DNA of 64,000 nucleotides from Acuticoccus kalidii (GCF_021556395.1 NZ_JAKGCS010000010.1:1-64000), one strand, 5' to 3'; counted from the first letter of the stretch, positions 37,198 through 46,646 are shown. Program-made: numbers and translations. Notes: generated by a model from the sequence alone, not told the origin.

Positions 37198-37492
37198 CGC
37201 CCGACCATCGGGGCCGCATCACCGCGCCAAACCGCGTTGTGCGCCTCGGTTCACGGGCGTTTTGATGTGATCGGGCAGGGCGCCGAACCATCGGCCGGCC
37301 CGTCAGGTGGGTCGCGTGAGGCTGCGCAGAGGATCGGCGCAAGGCAAATTTATTCTATAAATTGAAAAAGACTGTTCGTCATAAAAGCGAATAGTCTTTA
37401 GTATTCGTACCAAGAAAACGGATCACCTACACCGATTGACATCGCGGTCAAGTCAACCGATAGTTGTTTTGATCTATCGGGTTTGGTGGCCG
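37198..37492. promoter_or_regulatory. AT-rich upstream region of the exopolysaccharide operon
   Basis: 295 bp with a sharp drop in G+C from about 37340 to 37440. It carries a 12-bp inverted repeat with a 9-nt centre: AAAGACTGTTCG (37367-37378) and CGAATAGTCTTT (37388-37399), broken by a single G-T wobble. It is not followed by a T-tract, so an operator or 5'-leader hairpin is more likely than a terminator. The -10-like TATAAATT (37356-37363 region) lies just before it. Confidence 0.5.
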
Positions 37493-39790
37493 ATGTCATT
37501 TATTTCACAATCACATATAGAAGACCAGCGATTGCTCGATCCCGTTCGCGGCGCCGTCGCAACTCGGTTGCGGATCGCACGGAGCGATGGTCACGCTGAG
37601 CGGGAATCATATCCCTTCTACCGGATATCGAAGAGATTTTTCGATATTTCGGTGGCACTGTTGCTTATTCCGTTTCTGATATTCTTCGCTTTTGTCTTGG
37701 TTATTGGAAATTCGATCTGGAATCCGGGGCCCCTCCTGTTCAGTCAGCGGCGAATGGGGTTCCGCTGCCGCCCGTTCACGATCATCAAATTCCGCACGAT
37801 GACGGCATATGCGCGCCGTCCGCGTGGCCCCGAGGATCCGATCGAGGTTGAGCGCATCACCCCGCTCGGCGCCCTCTTGCGCCGCACCCATGTCGACGAG
37901 CTGCCGCAGATCCTCAACATTCTCCGCGGTGAGATGAGCCTTATCGGGCCGCGCCCCGATATGCTCGAGCACGCACGGTCCTATCTCGGCGCGGTTCCTC
38001 ATTATCGGGCGCGATATGGCATCCGTCCGGGCCTCACCGGCCTTGCGCAGATCACCCTCGGCTATGGCGCCGGATCGCGCTTCACCACCGAGAAGGTGCG
38101 GCTCGATCTTGCCTATCGGCGCGCCGAGGGGTGGCGGATCGATCTCATGATCCTTCGGCGCACGGCCGGTCTCATTTTCGCCGGCAAGACCCTCGCCGCC
38201 GCGGCCGATTTCCAGCCCGATAGCGCCCCGGCCGGAACGGTGAGCCGTGACCGGCGGGGCCTCGTTCCGGCCGGCAGCCGCCGCCCGCGCCCCATCTTTT
38301 CCCATCAAAGCCTCGCGCTTTTGGGGCGATGGGGCCGCCTTCCAGCGCGATTGGCGGCCTTTCGCCGTCCCGTCGACGCTGTCGGTGAGGCGCCGGCTTT
38401 CGTCGGACGCAAGGCCGCGGGTGCCGCCGGTGCTGCGACGCCGCGAACGATGTTGCTGCATCCGGCGCGCGGCGGCCGGCGGGACGGTGGGACCGCGATG
38501 GCGGAGCGCGCCCAGGCCGCCCTCGGGTGGATCACCGCACTGTCGATCGCGCTCGCCCTCGCGGCCTTCGCGGCCGGCATCCCCGTCGAGGGGCATCTTG
38601 GTGCGGCGGTGATCCTCGCCCTCTTTCTCGTCCAGTCCGCCCTCGATCCGGTGCTGCAGCCGCCTGCGGCCACCGGCGCGCTTCGACGCCTTGCGATCCT
38701 GTGGCTGCTGCCGCTCGCCGTGATGGCCGTCCAACTTTCGCTCCGGTCGCCGACCCTTCTCGCCGGGGCGGTTGTAGCTGCCGACGATCTTGGCGCACCG
38801 ATCCTGGAGGGGCCGATCGGCCGTGACGCGCTCGCGCGGCTCGCCGCCTATGCGATGATATTCTGGATGGCCCTGCGCGCCGCCGCCGACGGCGAGAGGG
38901 CGGCTGCTTTCGTCCGCGGCTTTGCGCTGTTTTCCGCGGCCGTGGCGCTCGTCGGCCTTCTCGGGTCGAACACCCTTGCCGCACGCCACGCTCTCGCTAT
39001 TGGCGGGATGGCGGATGCCGAACAGGAAGCCTATCGAACCTTTGCGATCATCGGCCTTCTCGCCAATCTCGCGGCCCTCGCGCTCGCCTTCGACGAGCGG
39101 TCGCGGCATCGCCCTGACAAGGAGCCGACCGGCCCGCGGTGTCGCCATTTTTCCATCGGCGCGCCGGTCTTCACGGGCGGCGGCCTCCTCCTTCTCCTCG
39201 CATCGGTGCCGGTGGGACCGCCCGGCGGCCTCGTCATGGTGGGGCTCGGCATCGCGAGCTTCGCCGTTCTGGCATGGGGCCGGGGAACCATCGCGCGCCT
39301 CGGCCGGCATGGCCAACGCGCCGGCATCCTCGCGCTGATCCTCGCGGCGATCGCCTCGTCGATCGTGAGCGCGCATCTCGCGGGCGACGGTCTTGAGCAT
39401 CAGCGTGCGACACTCGCAATCCAACTCGATGGGATCGCCGCCAGCCCATGGCTCGGCCTCGGTTCCGATCGGACCGCCACCTCCGACGTTCCGGGCATTG
39501 CCGGCGGGTTCTATGTCGAAACGGCCGCCATGCTCGGGATCCCCGCCTGCATCGTCTTCTTCGCCGGCCTCGCGCTGATCGGGCGGCACCTCGCGAAGGG
39601 GGCGATGGTTCGCCGCCGCGTCGCCGCGATCCCGGCATTCGCGTTCGCCGTCTTCGTGGTCGGCGCGGCCGAGAGCGTCGAGGGGGCGGGGCTCGGTGAT
39701 CCCGTCATCGCCGCGCTCTTCGCGGCCGTTCTCGGGGTCGGATGGGCCCAATCCACCCCCGGAGCCGGCACCTCTCGGAGGAGCACATGA
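37493..39790 (+). CDS. sugar transferase fused to O-antigen-ligase-like membrane domain
   Basis: 765 codons from ATG 37493 (a TTG at 37436 would add 19). Residues ~30-235 form an initiating polyprenyl-phosphate sugar transferase of the ExoY/WcaJ type: KRFFDISVALLLIPFL (TM), GPLLFSQRRMGFRCRPFTII, KFRTM, RRTHVDELPQI and GEMSLIGPRPDML. A linker of ~110 Arg/Ala-rich residues follows. From about residue 340 there are ~10 membrane helices with a long extracytoplasmic region, resembling ExoQ/WaaL/Wzy-type polymerase or ligase. I do not know this fusion as usual; a hidden gene boundary near ATG 38500 (MAERAQAALG) or a sequencing join is the alternative. The last codon overlaps the next start (ATGA). 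Confidence 0.75.
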   Translation: MSFISQSHIEDQRLLDPVRGAVATRLRIARSDGHAERESYPFYRISKRFFDISVALLLIPFLIFFAFVLVIGNSIWNPGPLLFSQRRMGFRCRPFTIIKFRTMTAYARRPRGPEDPIEVERITPLGALLRRTHVDELPQILNILRGEMSLIGPRPDMLEHARSYLGAVPHYRARYGIRPGLTGLAQITLGYGAGSRFTTEKVRLDLAYRRAEGWRIDLMILRRTAGLIFAGKTLAAAADFQPDSAPAGTVSRDRRGLVPAGSRRPRPIFSHQSLALLGRWGRLPARLAAFRRPVDAVGEAPAFVGRKAAGAAGAATPRTMLLHPARGGRRDGGTAMAERAQAALGWITALSIALALAAFAAGIPVEGHLGAAVILALFLVQSALDPVLQPPAATGALRRLAILWLLPLAVMAVQLSLRSPTLLAGAVVAADDLGAPILEGPIGRDALARLAAYAMIFWMALRAAADGERAAAFVRGFALFSAAVALVGLLGSNTLAARHALAIGGMADAEQEAYRTFAIIGLLANLAALALAFDERSRHRPDKEPTGPRCRHFSIGAPVFTGGGLLLLLASVPVGPPGGLVMVGLGIASFAVLAWGRGTIARLGRHGQRAGILALILAAIASSIVSAHLAGDGLEHQRATLAIQLDGIAASPWLGLGSDRTATSDVPGIAGGFYVETAAMLGIPACIVFFAGLALIGRHLAKGAMVRRRVAAIPAFAFAVFVVGAAESVEGAGLGDPVIAALFAAVLGVGWAQSTPGAGTSRRST

Positions 39791-40611
39791 GGACGAACCG
39801 ACCATCTGCCCGAACCGACCGGACAAACCTGCCGCGTTCCAGTCCGCGGCGAACCCTCCGGCGGGCGGACATTGCCGCATATGGCTTGCTGCCGGCGAAA
39901 TTCGCGCTCGTCGTCCTCCTGCTCTGGAACGTGATCCCCGTGATGATGGCCGACGGGCCGCCCCGCGTCGGGGTGACGCCGGAACGCGCCCCGCAGGTTG
40001 AGGCGCGCACCGCCGTACCGCGCGCCTGGCGCGATCGACCGGCGAGGGAGAGCCTTACCGATCCGATGGAGCGTGCGGCGGCATCTCCACCCGGCCGCCG
40101 GCCAGATGCATCCACGACGCTCGCGAATGCGGCAGACCGAAGCGACAGCGACGGGCCGCCCACCCGGGTCGCCCCGTTGAACGTCGCCGTGAGTGACGAC
40201 CCCGGCGCCGATCGTCCGAGGCGTGCGCTGGAGGCGGTGGCTTCGTCACGCAGTCCGTCCGCGGTGAGCGCCGAGCCGGCGGCCCCCGCGGATGGCGCAC
40301 GCCGGCAAAACGCGCCGCTTCCGGTCGCCGTGTTGGATTGGCTCCCGAGCCGCGCCGTCATCGCGCCCGATCCGGCACCGAACTTTGCACCTTCGCAGCG
40401 CGTCGTGACAGGCGCCGAGCCCGCGCACACCGTGCCCGCCGAACGTGCCGCCGGTCCCGGCGCACACGCTGCCTCGGATCGCAAAATCCCCGACCTCGCA
40501 ACCGGTCTCAGCGCCGCCGACAAGGCGATCGCCGCGGCCGATGGCAAGGGCGACGCATCGCCGGTTCGCAACCCAGCGCGCCCCGGCCCGGCTTTCGGAG
40601 ACGGGGCATGA
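39787..40611 (+). CDS. single-TM, Pro/Ala-rich protein of the exopolysaccharide operon
   Basis: 274 codons from ATG 39787, overlapping both neighbours as ATGA. One membrane helix at about residues 35-55 (LLPAKFALVVLLLWNVIPVMMA) follows a basic N-terminus. The rest is Pro/Ala/Arg-rich and probably disordered, with no domain recognised. Position between a transferase/polymerase and a Wzc-type kinase suggests an accessory factor, perhaps a scaffold or regulator of chain length. The function is unknown. Confidence 0.65.
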   Translation: MRTNRPSARTDRTNLPRSSPRRTLRRADIAAYGLLPAKFALVVLLLWNVIPVMMADGPPRVGVTPERAPQVEARTAVPRAWRDRPARESLTDPMERAAASPPGRRPDASTTLANAADRSDSDGPPTRVAPLNVAVSDDPGADRPRRALEAVASSRSPSAVSAEPAAPADGARRQNAPLPVAVLDWLPSRAVIAPDPAPNFAPSQRVVTGAEPAHTVPAERAAGPGAHAASDRKIPDLATGLSAADKAIAAADGKGDASPVRNPARPGPAFGDGA

Positions 40612-42866
40612 CGATCGTGCCCTTCGCGCAAGGGGAGCCGCTGCGGATCGACACGCAGGGGCCGGCGGAAGGCGGGCTCGATCTGCGCGCCGTCCTCGCT
40701 TTCACATGGCGCGGGCGCTGGATCCTCCTCGTCAGCGTGTTCGTCGGGCTCACCCTTGCGGCCATCCATGTCGCGGGTGTCCAGCCGACCTACACCGCGA
40801 CGGCGACGGTCCTATTCGGTCCGCAGGACCTTGCCATCGCCGCGCGCCCGGACGCTCCCCGGCCGCCGCCCCTCGATGCGGTGCGCAATCAGATCGAAGT
40901 GCTGCGCTCGACGAGCCTTCTCACCAAGGTCGTGGAGGCGCTCGATCTCGCCGGGGCGGCGCCTGCGACCGAGCGTGAGGGCGGGGGCGGATTTTTCGGC
41001 CTTTCGCGGCTCGTGCCGTGGACCTTTCTCGCCAATCTCGGCCTCGCCGGCCGGACCGATCTCGGCCAGGTGACGGATGCGGCGCGTCACCAGCGCGCCG
41101 TCGATGCCGCGCGCCGGCGCCTGGCGGACATCGTGTCCGTCGCGCCGGTGCCGCATTCGCGGGTGATCCGGATCAAGGCGAAGACCGCGAACGCCGACCG
41201 TTCGGCGCGCATCGCCAACGAGGTCGCCCGCCAATATGTGACAGCGCGGCTCGACGCCAAGCTCGACGCGACCCGCGAGGCGACGCGGTGGCTGAACGAT
41301 CGTGTCGCGGAGCTGCGCGTCGAGCTCGAGGAGGCGGAGGCCGCGGTGGCCAATTTCAACGCCGATCTCGTCGGCCGTGTTGGTGAGAGCGCGGCCGCGT
41401 CCCGCCAGCGGCTCGGCGCGCTCAACCAGGACCAGGCGCGCGCCTCGGCCCGCCGCGCGAGCGCCGAGATTCGGCTCGGCCGGGCGAAGACGGCGCTCGC
41501 CAACAATGAGAGTATCGCGAGCGTTCCGGTCTTCGCCGCATCGGACACCATCGCTCGCTACCACGAACAGGAGCTCACCCTCCTTGGCGACCGCGCGACG
41601 CTCGCCAAACTCGTCCCCGACGGCCACGAACGGCTCGATGCGATCGACACCCGGATCGAAAGCGCCCGCTCCACCATCCGCAAGGAGGCGGGCCGCGTCG
41701 TCGCGACGCTGGAGAGCGAGGTGGAGATCGCCCGCGCCGAAGAGGCCGAGTTCGCGGCGAAGGTCCGTGCGATCGAGAGCCAGCTTCGCGTGCGCGACCG
41801 GTCCGAGATCCAATTGCGGCAACTCGAGCGCGAGGCCGATGCCAACCGGCTCCTCTATGAGAATTTTCTCGGCCGCCTCAAAGAGACGACGCAGCAGGAA
41901 ACCCTCGAGGAAGCGGACGCGGTGATCCTGTCCCCCGCCGATGCTCCCACCTTCGCCGACAGCGAATCGACGAAACGCACCCTCGCGCTCGGCGCCACGG
42001 TCGGCGGGGCGTTCGGCTTTGTGCTGCTCATCCTTCTGGAGCGCCTCAACCGCACATTTCGCTCCTTCGACGAGGTGCAGCAGCTCACCGGATTGCCGCT
42101 CCTGGGCGCGATCCCCCAGCTTGCCGGCGAGCAGGGGCGCAACGATGTCATCGGCTACGTCTATGAAAGGCCGGCCTCCGCGCTCGCCGAGGCGGTCCGC
42201 AGCCTGCGGACGAGCCTCCTCTTTTCCAAGATCGACCACCCGCCGCAGGTGGTGATGGTGACTTCGACGGTCCCCGACGAAGGCAAATCGACGACGAGCC
42301 TCCTCCTTGCGATGACGAGCGCGCAGATGGGCAAATCGGCGATCATCGTCGATTGCGACCTGCGCCGCCCGTCGCTCCATCTCGGGATCGGGGAGGGGAC
42401 GGCGGGCGCGGTGGGGCTGCGCGATGTCCTCGACGGCAGCGTCTCGCTCGACGAGGCATGTCGGCGCGAGGAGGACACCGGCCTTTTCGTGCTGACGAGC
42501 CAATCGGGCGGGCAACTCGCCGTCAACGCCGCCGATATCCTGGCGTCGGATCGTTTCGCCGCGATCATCGGCGAGCTTCGCGCCCGGTTCGACCTCGTGA
42601 TCCTCGACACGCCGCCGATCCTGTCGGTGACGGACGGGCGCGTCGTCGCCCCGTTGGTCGATGCTGTTCTTTATTGTGTGCGTTGGGACCATACGGCCCG
42701 CGAGGCGGTGGCCGAGGGATTGCGGGAGCTCTCCCTCGTGAAATCGAGGGCGCCGGGCATGGTCGTGACCCGCGTCGACGTCGACAAGGTGACGAGCCTC
42801 GGCTTCAGCAATTACGGGTCGAGCTATTTTCGCGGCTACCGGAGCGACAAATATTATGAGGATTGA
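40608..42866 (+). CDS. Wzc-type polysaccharide co-polymerase/tyrosine autokinase
   Basis: 752 codons. An N-terminal Wzz domain (TM1 ~ residues 39-58, WILLVSVFVGLTLAAIHVAG) is followed by long coiled coils (about 220-440), TM2 (~460-480) and a cytoplasmic BY-kinase domain. Kinase motifs: Walker A in VPDEGKSTTSLL, A' in IIVDCDLRRPS, Walker B in VILDTPPIL. The C-terminus ends in a tyrosine cluster (YGSSYFRGYRSDKYYED) that is autophosphorylated in this family. It controls polymer length and export. It is the last gene of the coupled operon. Confidence 0.93.
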   Translation: MTIVPFAQGEPLRIDTQGPAEGGLDLRAVLAFTWRGRWILLVSVFVGLTLAAIHVAGVQPTYTATATVLFGPQDLAIAARPDAPRPPPLDAVRNQIEVLRSTSLLTKVVEALDLAGAAPATEREGGGGFFGLSRLVPWTFLANLGLAGRTDLGQVTDAARHQRAVDAARRRLADIVSVAPVPHSRVIRIKAKTANADRSARIANEVARQYVTARLDAKLDATREATRWLNDRVAELRVELEEAEAAVANFNADLVGRVGESAAASRQRLGALNQDQARASARRASAEIRLGRAKTALANNESIASVPVFAASDTIARYHEQELTLLGDRATLAKLVPDGHERLDAIDTRIESARSTIRKEAGRVVATLESEVEIARAEEAEFAAKVRAIESQLRVRDRSEIQLRQLEREADANRLLYENFLGRLKETTQQETLEEADAVILSPADAPTFADSESTKRTLALGATVGGAFGFVLLILLERLNRTFRSFDEVQQLTGLPLLGAIPQLAGEQGRNDVIGYVYERPASALAEAVRSLRTSLLFSKIDHPPQVVMVTSTVPDEGKSTTSLLLAMTSAQMGKSAIIVDCDLRRPSLHLGIGEGTAGAVGLRDVLDGSVSLDEACRREEDTGLFVLTSQSGGQLAVNAADILASDRFAAIIGELRARFDLVILDTPPILSVTDGRVVAPLVDAVLYCVRWDHTAREAVAEGLRELSLVKSRAPGMVVTRVDVDKVTSLGFSNYGSSYFRGYRSDKYYED

Positions 42867-43100
42867 CCGCGTGTTTGACGGCTCCGGGGAGCGGTGCGCC
42901 GTCGTGACCCGGAGGCGGCAACGGCGATCGCGTGGATGGCCGCCCGGTCCACCAACGCGTCGGACGTCGCGTTCGGCCACCGGCCCGCGCCGGTATTCTG
43001 CGTGGCTGACAGTGGGGCTGCGCCAACACCTCGCCGCCACGATCGAGGTCGAACGCGCTCACAAACCGAGCCTGACACGAAGGCGAGCGCCCGGTCGATC

Positions 43101-43130
43101 ACCATGATCCACCATGATCCACCATGAGCC
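43101..43130. repeat. three tandem 10-bp repeats
   Basis: ACCATGATCC occurs at 43101-43110 and 43111-43120, and once more with one change (ACCATGAGCC) at 43121-43130. The unit contains ATGATCC and would give a weak inverted repeat with itself. The function is not evident. Confidence 0.85.
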
Positions 43131-43585
43131 GCCACGTGCCGCCCCGCGCCGCGCGCTGCGCCGCCGAGCCTATGGCCGTGCCCGTCCTCCAAGGGCCGCA
43201 CCCTTTGGCCAATCGCCGCGCCCTTCCGACGTCGGCCGGCTTTCCGGCCCGAAGGGACGCATCGCGGCTTGCCCTCGGGCACCCCCGCGCCGTGAGCGGG
43301 GCCCTTTGAACCCGCCTCCCTGAACTTCTCCTCGTGCCCCCCCTGAACCCGCCTTTGTGAACCGGCGCCCCGGATTTCATCCTCCGATGGCCGGTGCCGG
43401 TCGCGGCATTCGGCTTCGGCGGTAGCCGGAGCGGTCGGTGGCGAACCGTCCGATCGATGCCGGATGACATTCTGCGGTGAGGGGCACGGCATCAAGGCCA
43501 GATTCCGCGAGCGACATTACGGACATCGTGGGTGGATGGCGCGCGCGAACGACGGGTGGCGGTCTTCTGCAGTGTCGATTGCGGT

Positions 43586-43848
43586 CATGGCGGCGACCGG
43601 GGCGACCGTGACAATGGCGGCGACCGCGGCGATGGCGGTGAGCGCGGCGATGGCGGTGATCGGGGGGAAGGCGACCACCGGGGCGAAGGTGGTAACTGCG
43701 TCAAAGGCGGTGACCGATTCGATGGCGGCGACCGGCACGATCGCGACGACCGTAGCGATGGCGGGGGTCGCTGCGATGGCGATGACCCGGGGCGACGGCG
43801 GAAACCGCGCCGATGGCGATGACCGCGCCGATGGCGGCGCTGCGGGAC
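43586..43848. repeat. degenerate 9-bp-phased GGCGAY repeat region
   Basis: The sequence is a drifting tandem array of GGCGATGGC/GGCGACCGN-type nonamers, roughly 28 units. In one plus frame it reads (GDR/GDG)n, in another (MAAT/VMA)n, and on the minus strand (AIA/PVA)n. The 9-bp phasing in all frames marks simple-sequence expansion, so I treat it as noncoding repeat rather than as a gene. Confidence 0.7.
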
Positions 43849-44101
43849 TCGCGGTGCCGTTGAGAATGATAGCGACCGCGGGAAAATCGCGGCGGCTGCC
43901 CCCGTACGGCTCGGCGTCCGGCGCCAAGCGAGCCGGGCGGCGGGCCGGACCGAATCGGTTATGGTGCCGCCTCAATGGCCGGGTCGAGGCTCGCCGTCGT
44001 CGCACGTGCCGCACCGGACATCGATCGATGCATCGTCGACGGGGCGCGGCCGCGACGGTCGGCACCCTCTCTCAGGCCGCCATGATGAGAGGGAGCGAGG
44101 C

Positions 44102-45943
44102 ATGGCCTACCATCCGATCGACAGCTACGCCGTGATCGGCGACATGCATTCCGCGGCTCTCGTCAACATCAACGGCTCGATCGACTGGCTCTGCCTGCCG
44201 CGCTTCGATTCGCCCAGCGTCTTCGCCGCGATCCTCGACGACGAGAAAGGCGGCTATTTCCGCATCCACCCGGTGGGGGCGGAGGACACCAAGTGGAAGC
44301 AATATTATTGGCCGAGCACCAACGTGCTCGTGACGCGCTTCCTTCTGCCGGAAGCGGCGGCCGAGCTCGTCGACTTCATGCCCGTCGGGCCGGACATGCG
44401 CTTCACGCCGACCCGGCGGCAGGTGGTCCGCCGCATCACCGCCGTGCGCGGCAAGCTCACATTGCGTCTCGTCTGCAAGCCCGCCTTCAACTATGCGCGC
44501 GATCCCCACACGGTCGAGCTTCACGATCGCGGCGCGCTCTTTCGCTCCGACGGAACGGGGCTCGAGCTCCTCTCCTCCGTGCCGCTTCGGATCGAGGGGG
44601 ACGCGATCGTCTGCGAATTCACGCTGAAGGCGGGTGAGACGGCCGCGTTCGCGCTCTGCGAAGTGCGCCATGACGCCCGGGTCGAGACCCTTCCCGTGCT
44701 CGACGCGACGGAGGAGGCGTTTCGCGTCACCGTCAAATACTGGCGGGACTGGCTCTCCCAATCCACCTATCGCGGCCGCTGGCGGGAAATGGTGGAGCGC
44801 TCGGCCCTTGCCCTCAAGCTGATGACCTACGAGCCGACCGGCGCGATCGTCGCCGCGCCCACCTGCAGCCTCCCGGAGGAGGTCGGCGGAGAGCGCAACT
44901 GGGATTATCGCTATAGCTGGCTGCGCGATTCGGCCTTCACCATCTATTCGCTCGTCCGGCTCGGCTTCACCGAGGAGGCGACCCGCTTCGCCGACTTCCT
45001 GCACAATATCGCCGCCCATCCCTCAAATGACGGCTCCCTCCAGATCATGTACGGGATCGACGGGCGTCACGACCTCACCGAAGAGACGCTCGACCATCTC
45101 GACGGCTATCGCGGCTCGAAGCCCGTGCGGATCGGCAACGGGGCCTACGATCAACTCCAGCTCGACATCTATGGCGAGCTCCTCGACGCGCTCTTCCTCT
45201 ATAATCGCGACGTGCGCCCGATCGGCCTCGATGCATGGCTGACGGTAACGCGCATCGTCGACTGGGTCTGCGACCATTGGGAGGAGCCCGACGAAGGCGT
45301 TTGGGAAACGCGCGGCGGTCGCCAGCATTTCGTCTATTCCAAGCTGATGTGCTGGGTCGCGATCGATCGCGGCCTCAGGATCGCGAACGATCGCTCGCTG
45401 CCGGCCGACGTCGTGCGCTGGCGCGAGACGCGCGATGCGATCTATTGGGAGATCATGAATGAGGGCTGGAACGAAGAGCTCGGCATCTTCGTCCAGCATT
45501 ATGGCAGCGAGACGCTCGACGCCTCGAACCTCATGATGGTGATGACGTCGTTCCTGTCACCGGGTGAGACGCGGGCGAAACGGCTGATCGACGCGGTGAT
45601 GAAGCTGCCAGAGGATGGCGGCCTCGTCGTCAACTCGCTCGTCTATCGGTACAATCTGCAGCACACCGTCGACGGCTTGAGCGGGGAGGAGGGCACGTTC
45701 AATCTGTGCACCTTCTGGCTCGTCAACGCGCTCGCGCGGATGGGGCGGACGGACCCCGCCCGGCTCGACGACGCGATCCTCATCTTCGAGCGAATGCTCG
45801 GCTTTGCGAACCATGTGGGCCTTTACGCGGAAGAGACCGGGCCGAGCGGCGAAGGCCTCGGCAACTTCCCCCAGGCCTTCACCCATCTCGGCCTCATCAC
45901 CGCCGCGGTCAACCTCAACCGCGCGCTCGACGGGGACGATTGA
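44102..45943 (+). CDS. glycoside hydrolase family 15 protein (glucoamylase/trehalase-like)
   Basis: 613 codons from ATG 44102, with a purine-rich ribosome site. An N-terminal beta-sandwich domain begins MAYHPIDSYAVIGDMHSAALV, including SIDWLCLPRFDSPSVFA. The (alpha/alpha)6 catalytic part has RNWDYRYSWLRDSAFTIYSLV, GYRGSKPVRIGNGAYDQLQLDIYGE and the closing NLCTFWLVNALARMG region, which is where the general acid/base Glu residues of the family occur. GH15 members hydrolyse alpha-glucosidic links in dextrins or trehalose; the substrate is not settled. Convergent with the isomerase gene. Confidence 0.93.
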   Translation: MAYHPIDSYAVIGDMHSAALVNINGSIDWLCLPRFDSPSVFAAILDDEKGGYFRIHPVGAEDTKWKQYYWPSTNVLVTRFLLPEAAAELVDFMPVGPDMRFTPTRRQVVRRITAVRGKLTLRLVCKPAFNYARDPHTVELHDRGALFRSDGTGLELLSSVPLRIEGDAIVCEFTLKAGETAAFALCEVRHDARVETLPVLDATEEAFRVTVKYWRDWLSQSTYRGRWREMVERSALALKLMTYEPTGAIVAAPTCSLPEEVGGERNWDYRYSWLRDSAFTIYSLVRLGFTEEATRFADFLHNIAAHPSNDGSLQIMYGIDGRHDLTEETLDHLDGYRGSKPVRIGNGAYDQLQLDIYGELLDALFLYNRDVRPIGLDAWLTVTRIVDWVCDHWEEPDEGVWETRGGRQHFVYSKLMCWVAIDRGLRIANDRSLPADVVRWRETRDAIYWEIMNEGWNEELGIFVQHYGSETLDASNLMMVMTSFLSPGETRAKRLIDAVMKLPEDGGLVVNSLVYRYNLQHTVDGLSGEEGTFNLCTFWLVNALARMGRTDPARLDDAILIFERMLGFANHVGLYAEETGPSGEGLGNFPQAFTHLGLITAAVNLNRALDGDD

Positions 45944-45953
45944 CAGCGGGGGC

Positions 45954-46646
45954 TCAGCCCACCTTCGCCCCGAGCCATGCTTCATAGTCGGAGACGAGGA
46001 GGTGGCGCGGCGCCTCGTCCTCCTCGATGTCGGAAAAGCGGCCGATTGGCGTTTCGAAGACATTGTCGGTCTCGTCATCGTTGACGGTCGAGACCTCGCC
46101 GATCAGGACGTCGCCCCCTTCGGCCCAGAAGGCGTGCCAGACGCCGGGCAGCAGCGTCACCGATTCGCCGGGCGCGAGGGCGAGATGCTCACCGGGTGAC
46201 AGGCGCCGCATCCGCCCGTCGCACGGAACCTCGACCGGTGCGGCACGGTCGACCGAGCCGTCGGCGGCAGACATATAAGGCTCGATCACCAGGCGGGGGC
46301 CACCGCGATTGATGATGTCCTCGGCCTTCAGATTGTGCCGGTGCATCGGGGCGAGCTGGTGCGCTTTCGAGATCAGAAGCTTCTCGGCGTAGCACATGCC
46401 GCGCCCCCGCTGGAGATCGGCGAGGCGGCCATTGCGCAGCGTGAAGAGGAAGAGGCCCATCTCGTCATAGCGCCCCTCGCCATAGTCGGTGATGTCCCAG
46501 CCGAGACGGGCGTCGACGATCGCCGGGGTCGCCTCGCGCCGCATTGTCTCGGGGCTCCAATAGGCAAAGGGCGGGAGGACGAAACCGTGCTGACGGATGA
46601 AGGCGTCGGCCTCGTCCATGATGGCGTTGATGCGGCTGCGGTGCAT
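45954..46646 (-). CDS. D-lyxose/D-mannose isomerase-type protein
   Basis: 230 codons from ATG 46646, with GGGAGGAG upstream. A cupin fold is suggested by HRHNLKAEDIINRGG, EVPCDGRMRRLSPGEHLAL, and LPGVWHAFWAEGGDVLIGEVSTVNDDETDNVF. Metal-binding residues in HRHN, E and H (WHAFW) are in place for a Mn-dependent cupin isomerase of the D-lyxose isomerase family. It interconverts D-lyxose with D-xylulose, or D-mannose with D-fructose. It lies 37 bp downstream of the MFS carrier, on the same strand. Confidence 0.88.
   Translation of the reverse strand: MHRSRINAIMDEADAFIRQHGFVLPPFAYWSPETMRREATPAIVDARLGWDITDYGEGRYDEMGLFLFTLRNGRLADLQRGRGMCYAEKLLISKAHQLAPMHRHNLKAEDIINRGGPRLVIEPYMSAADGSVDRAAPVEVPCDGRMRRLSPGEHLALAPGESVTLLPGVWHAFWAEGGDVLIGEVSTVNDDETDNVFETPIGRFSDIEEDEAPRHLLVSDYEAWLGAKVG

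Larger units (their letters stand above)
42867..44101. other. repeat-rich, gene-poor gap after the exopolysaccharide operon
   Basis: 1.2 kb with several long frames on both strands, all low-complexity, none convincing. It holds a 3 x 10-bp tandem repeat (43101-43130), a direct repeat TGAACCCGCCT (43307-43317 and 43344-43354), and a 260-bp degenerate GGCGAY/GGCGATGGC repeat (43586-43848). Its last bases carry the GAGAGGGAGCGAGGC ribosome site of the following GH15 gene. Confidence 0.5.

Noticed and set aside
40812-43040. 742-codon minus frame antisense to the Wzc-like gene
   Set aside because: Shadow of a gene with intact kinase motifs; no domain is visible in it.
43532-43822. RTX-like Gly-Asp repeats in a plus frame
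   Set aside because: The unit is a three-residue GDR/GDG drift, not the nine-residue GGxGxDxUx calcium motif, and there is no export signal or ribosome site.
43464-44135. plus frame of 223 codons and minus frame at 43517-44065
   Set aside because: Both are products of the 9-bp-phased repeat, which stays open in several frames; composition is pure low complexity.
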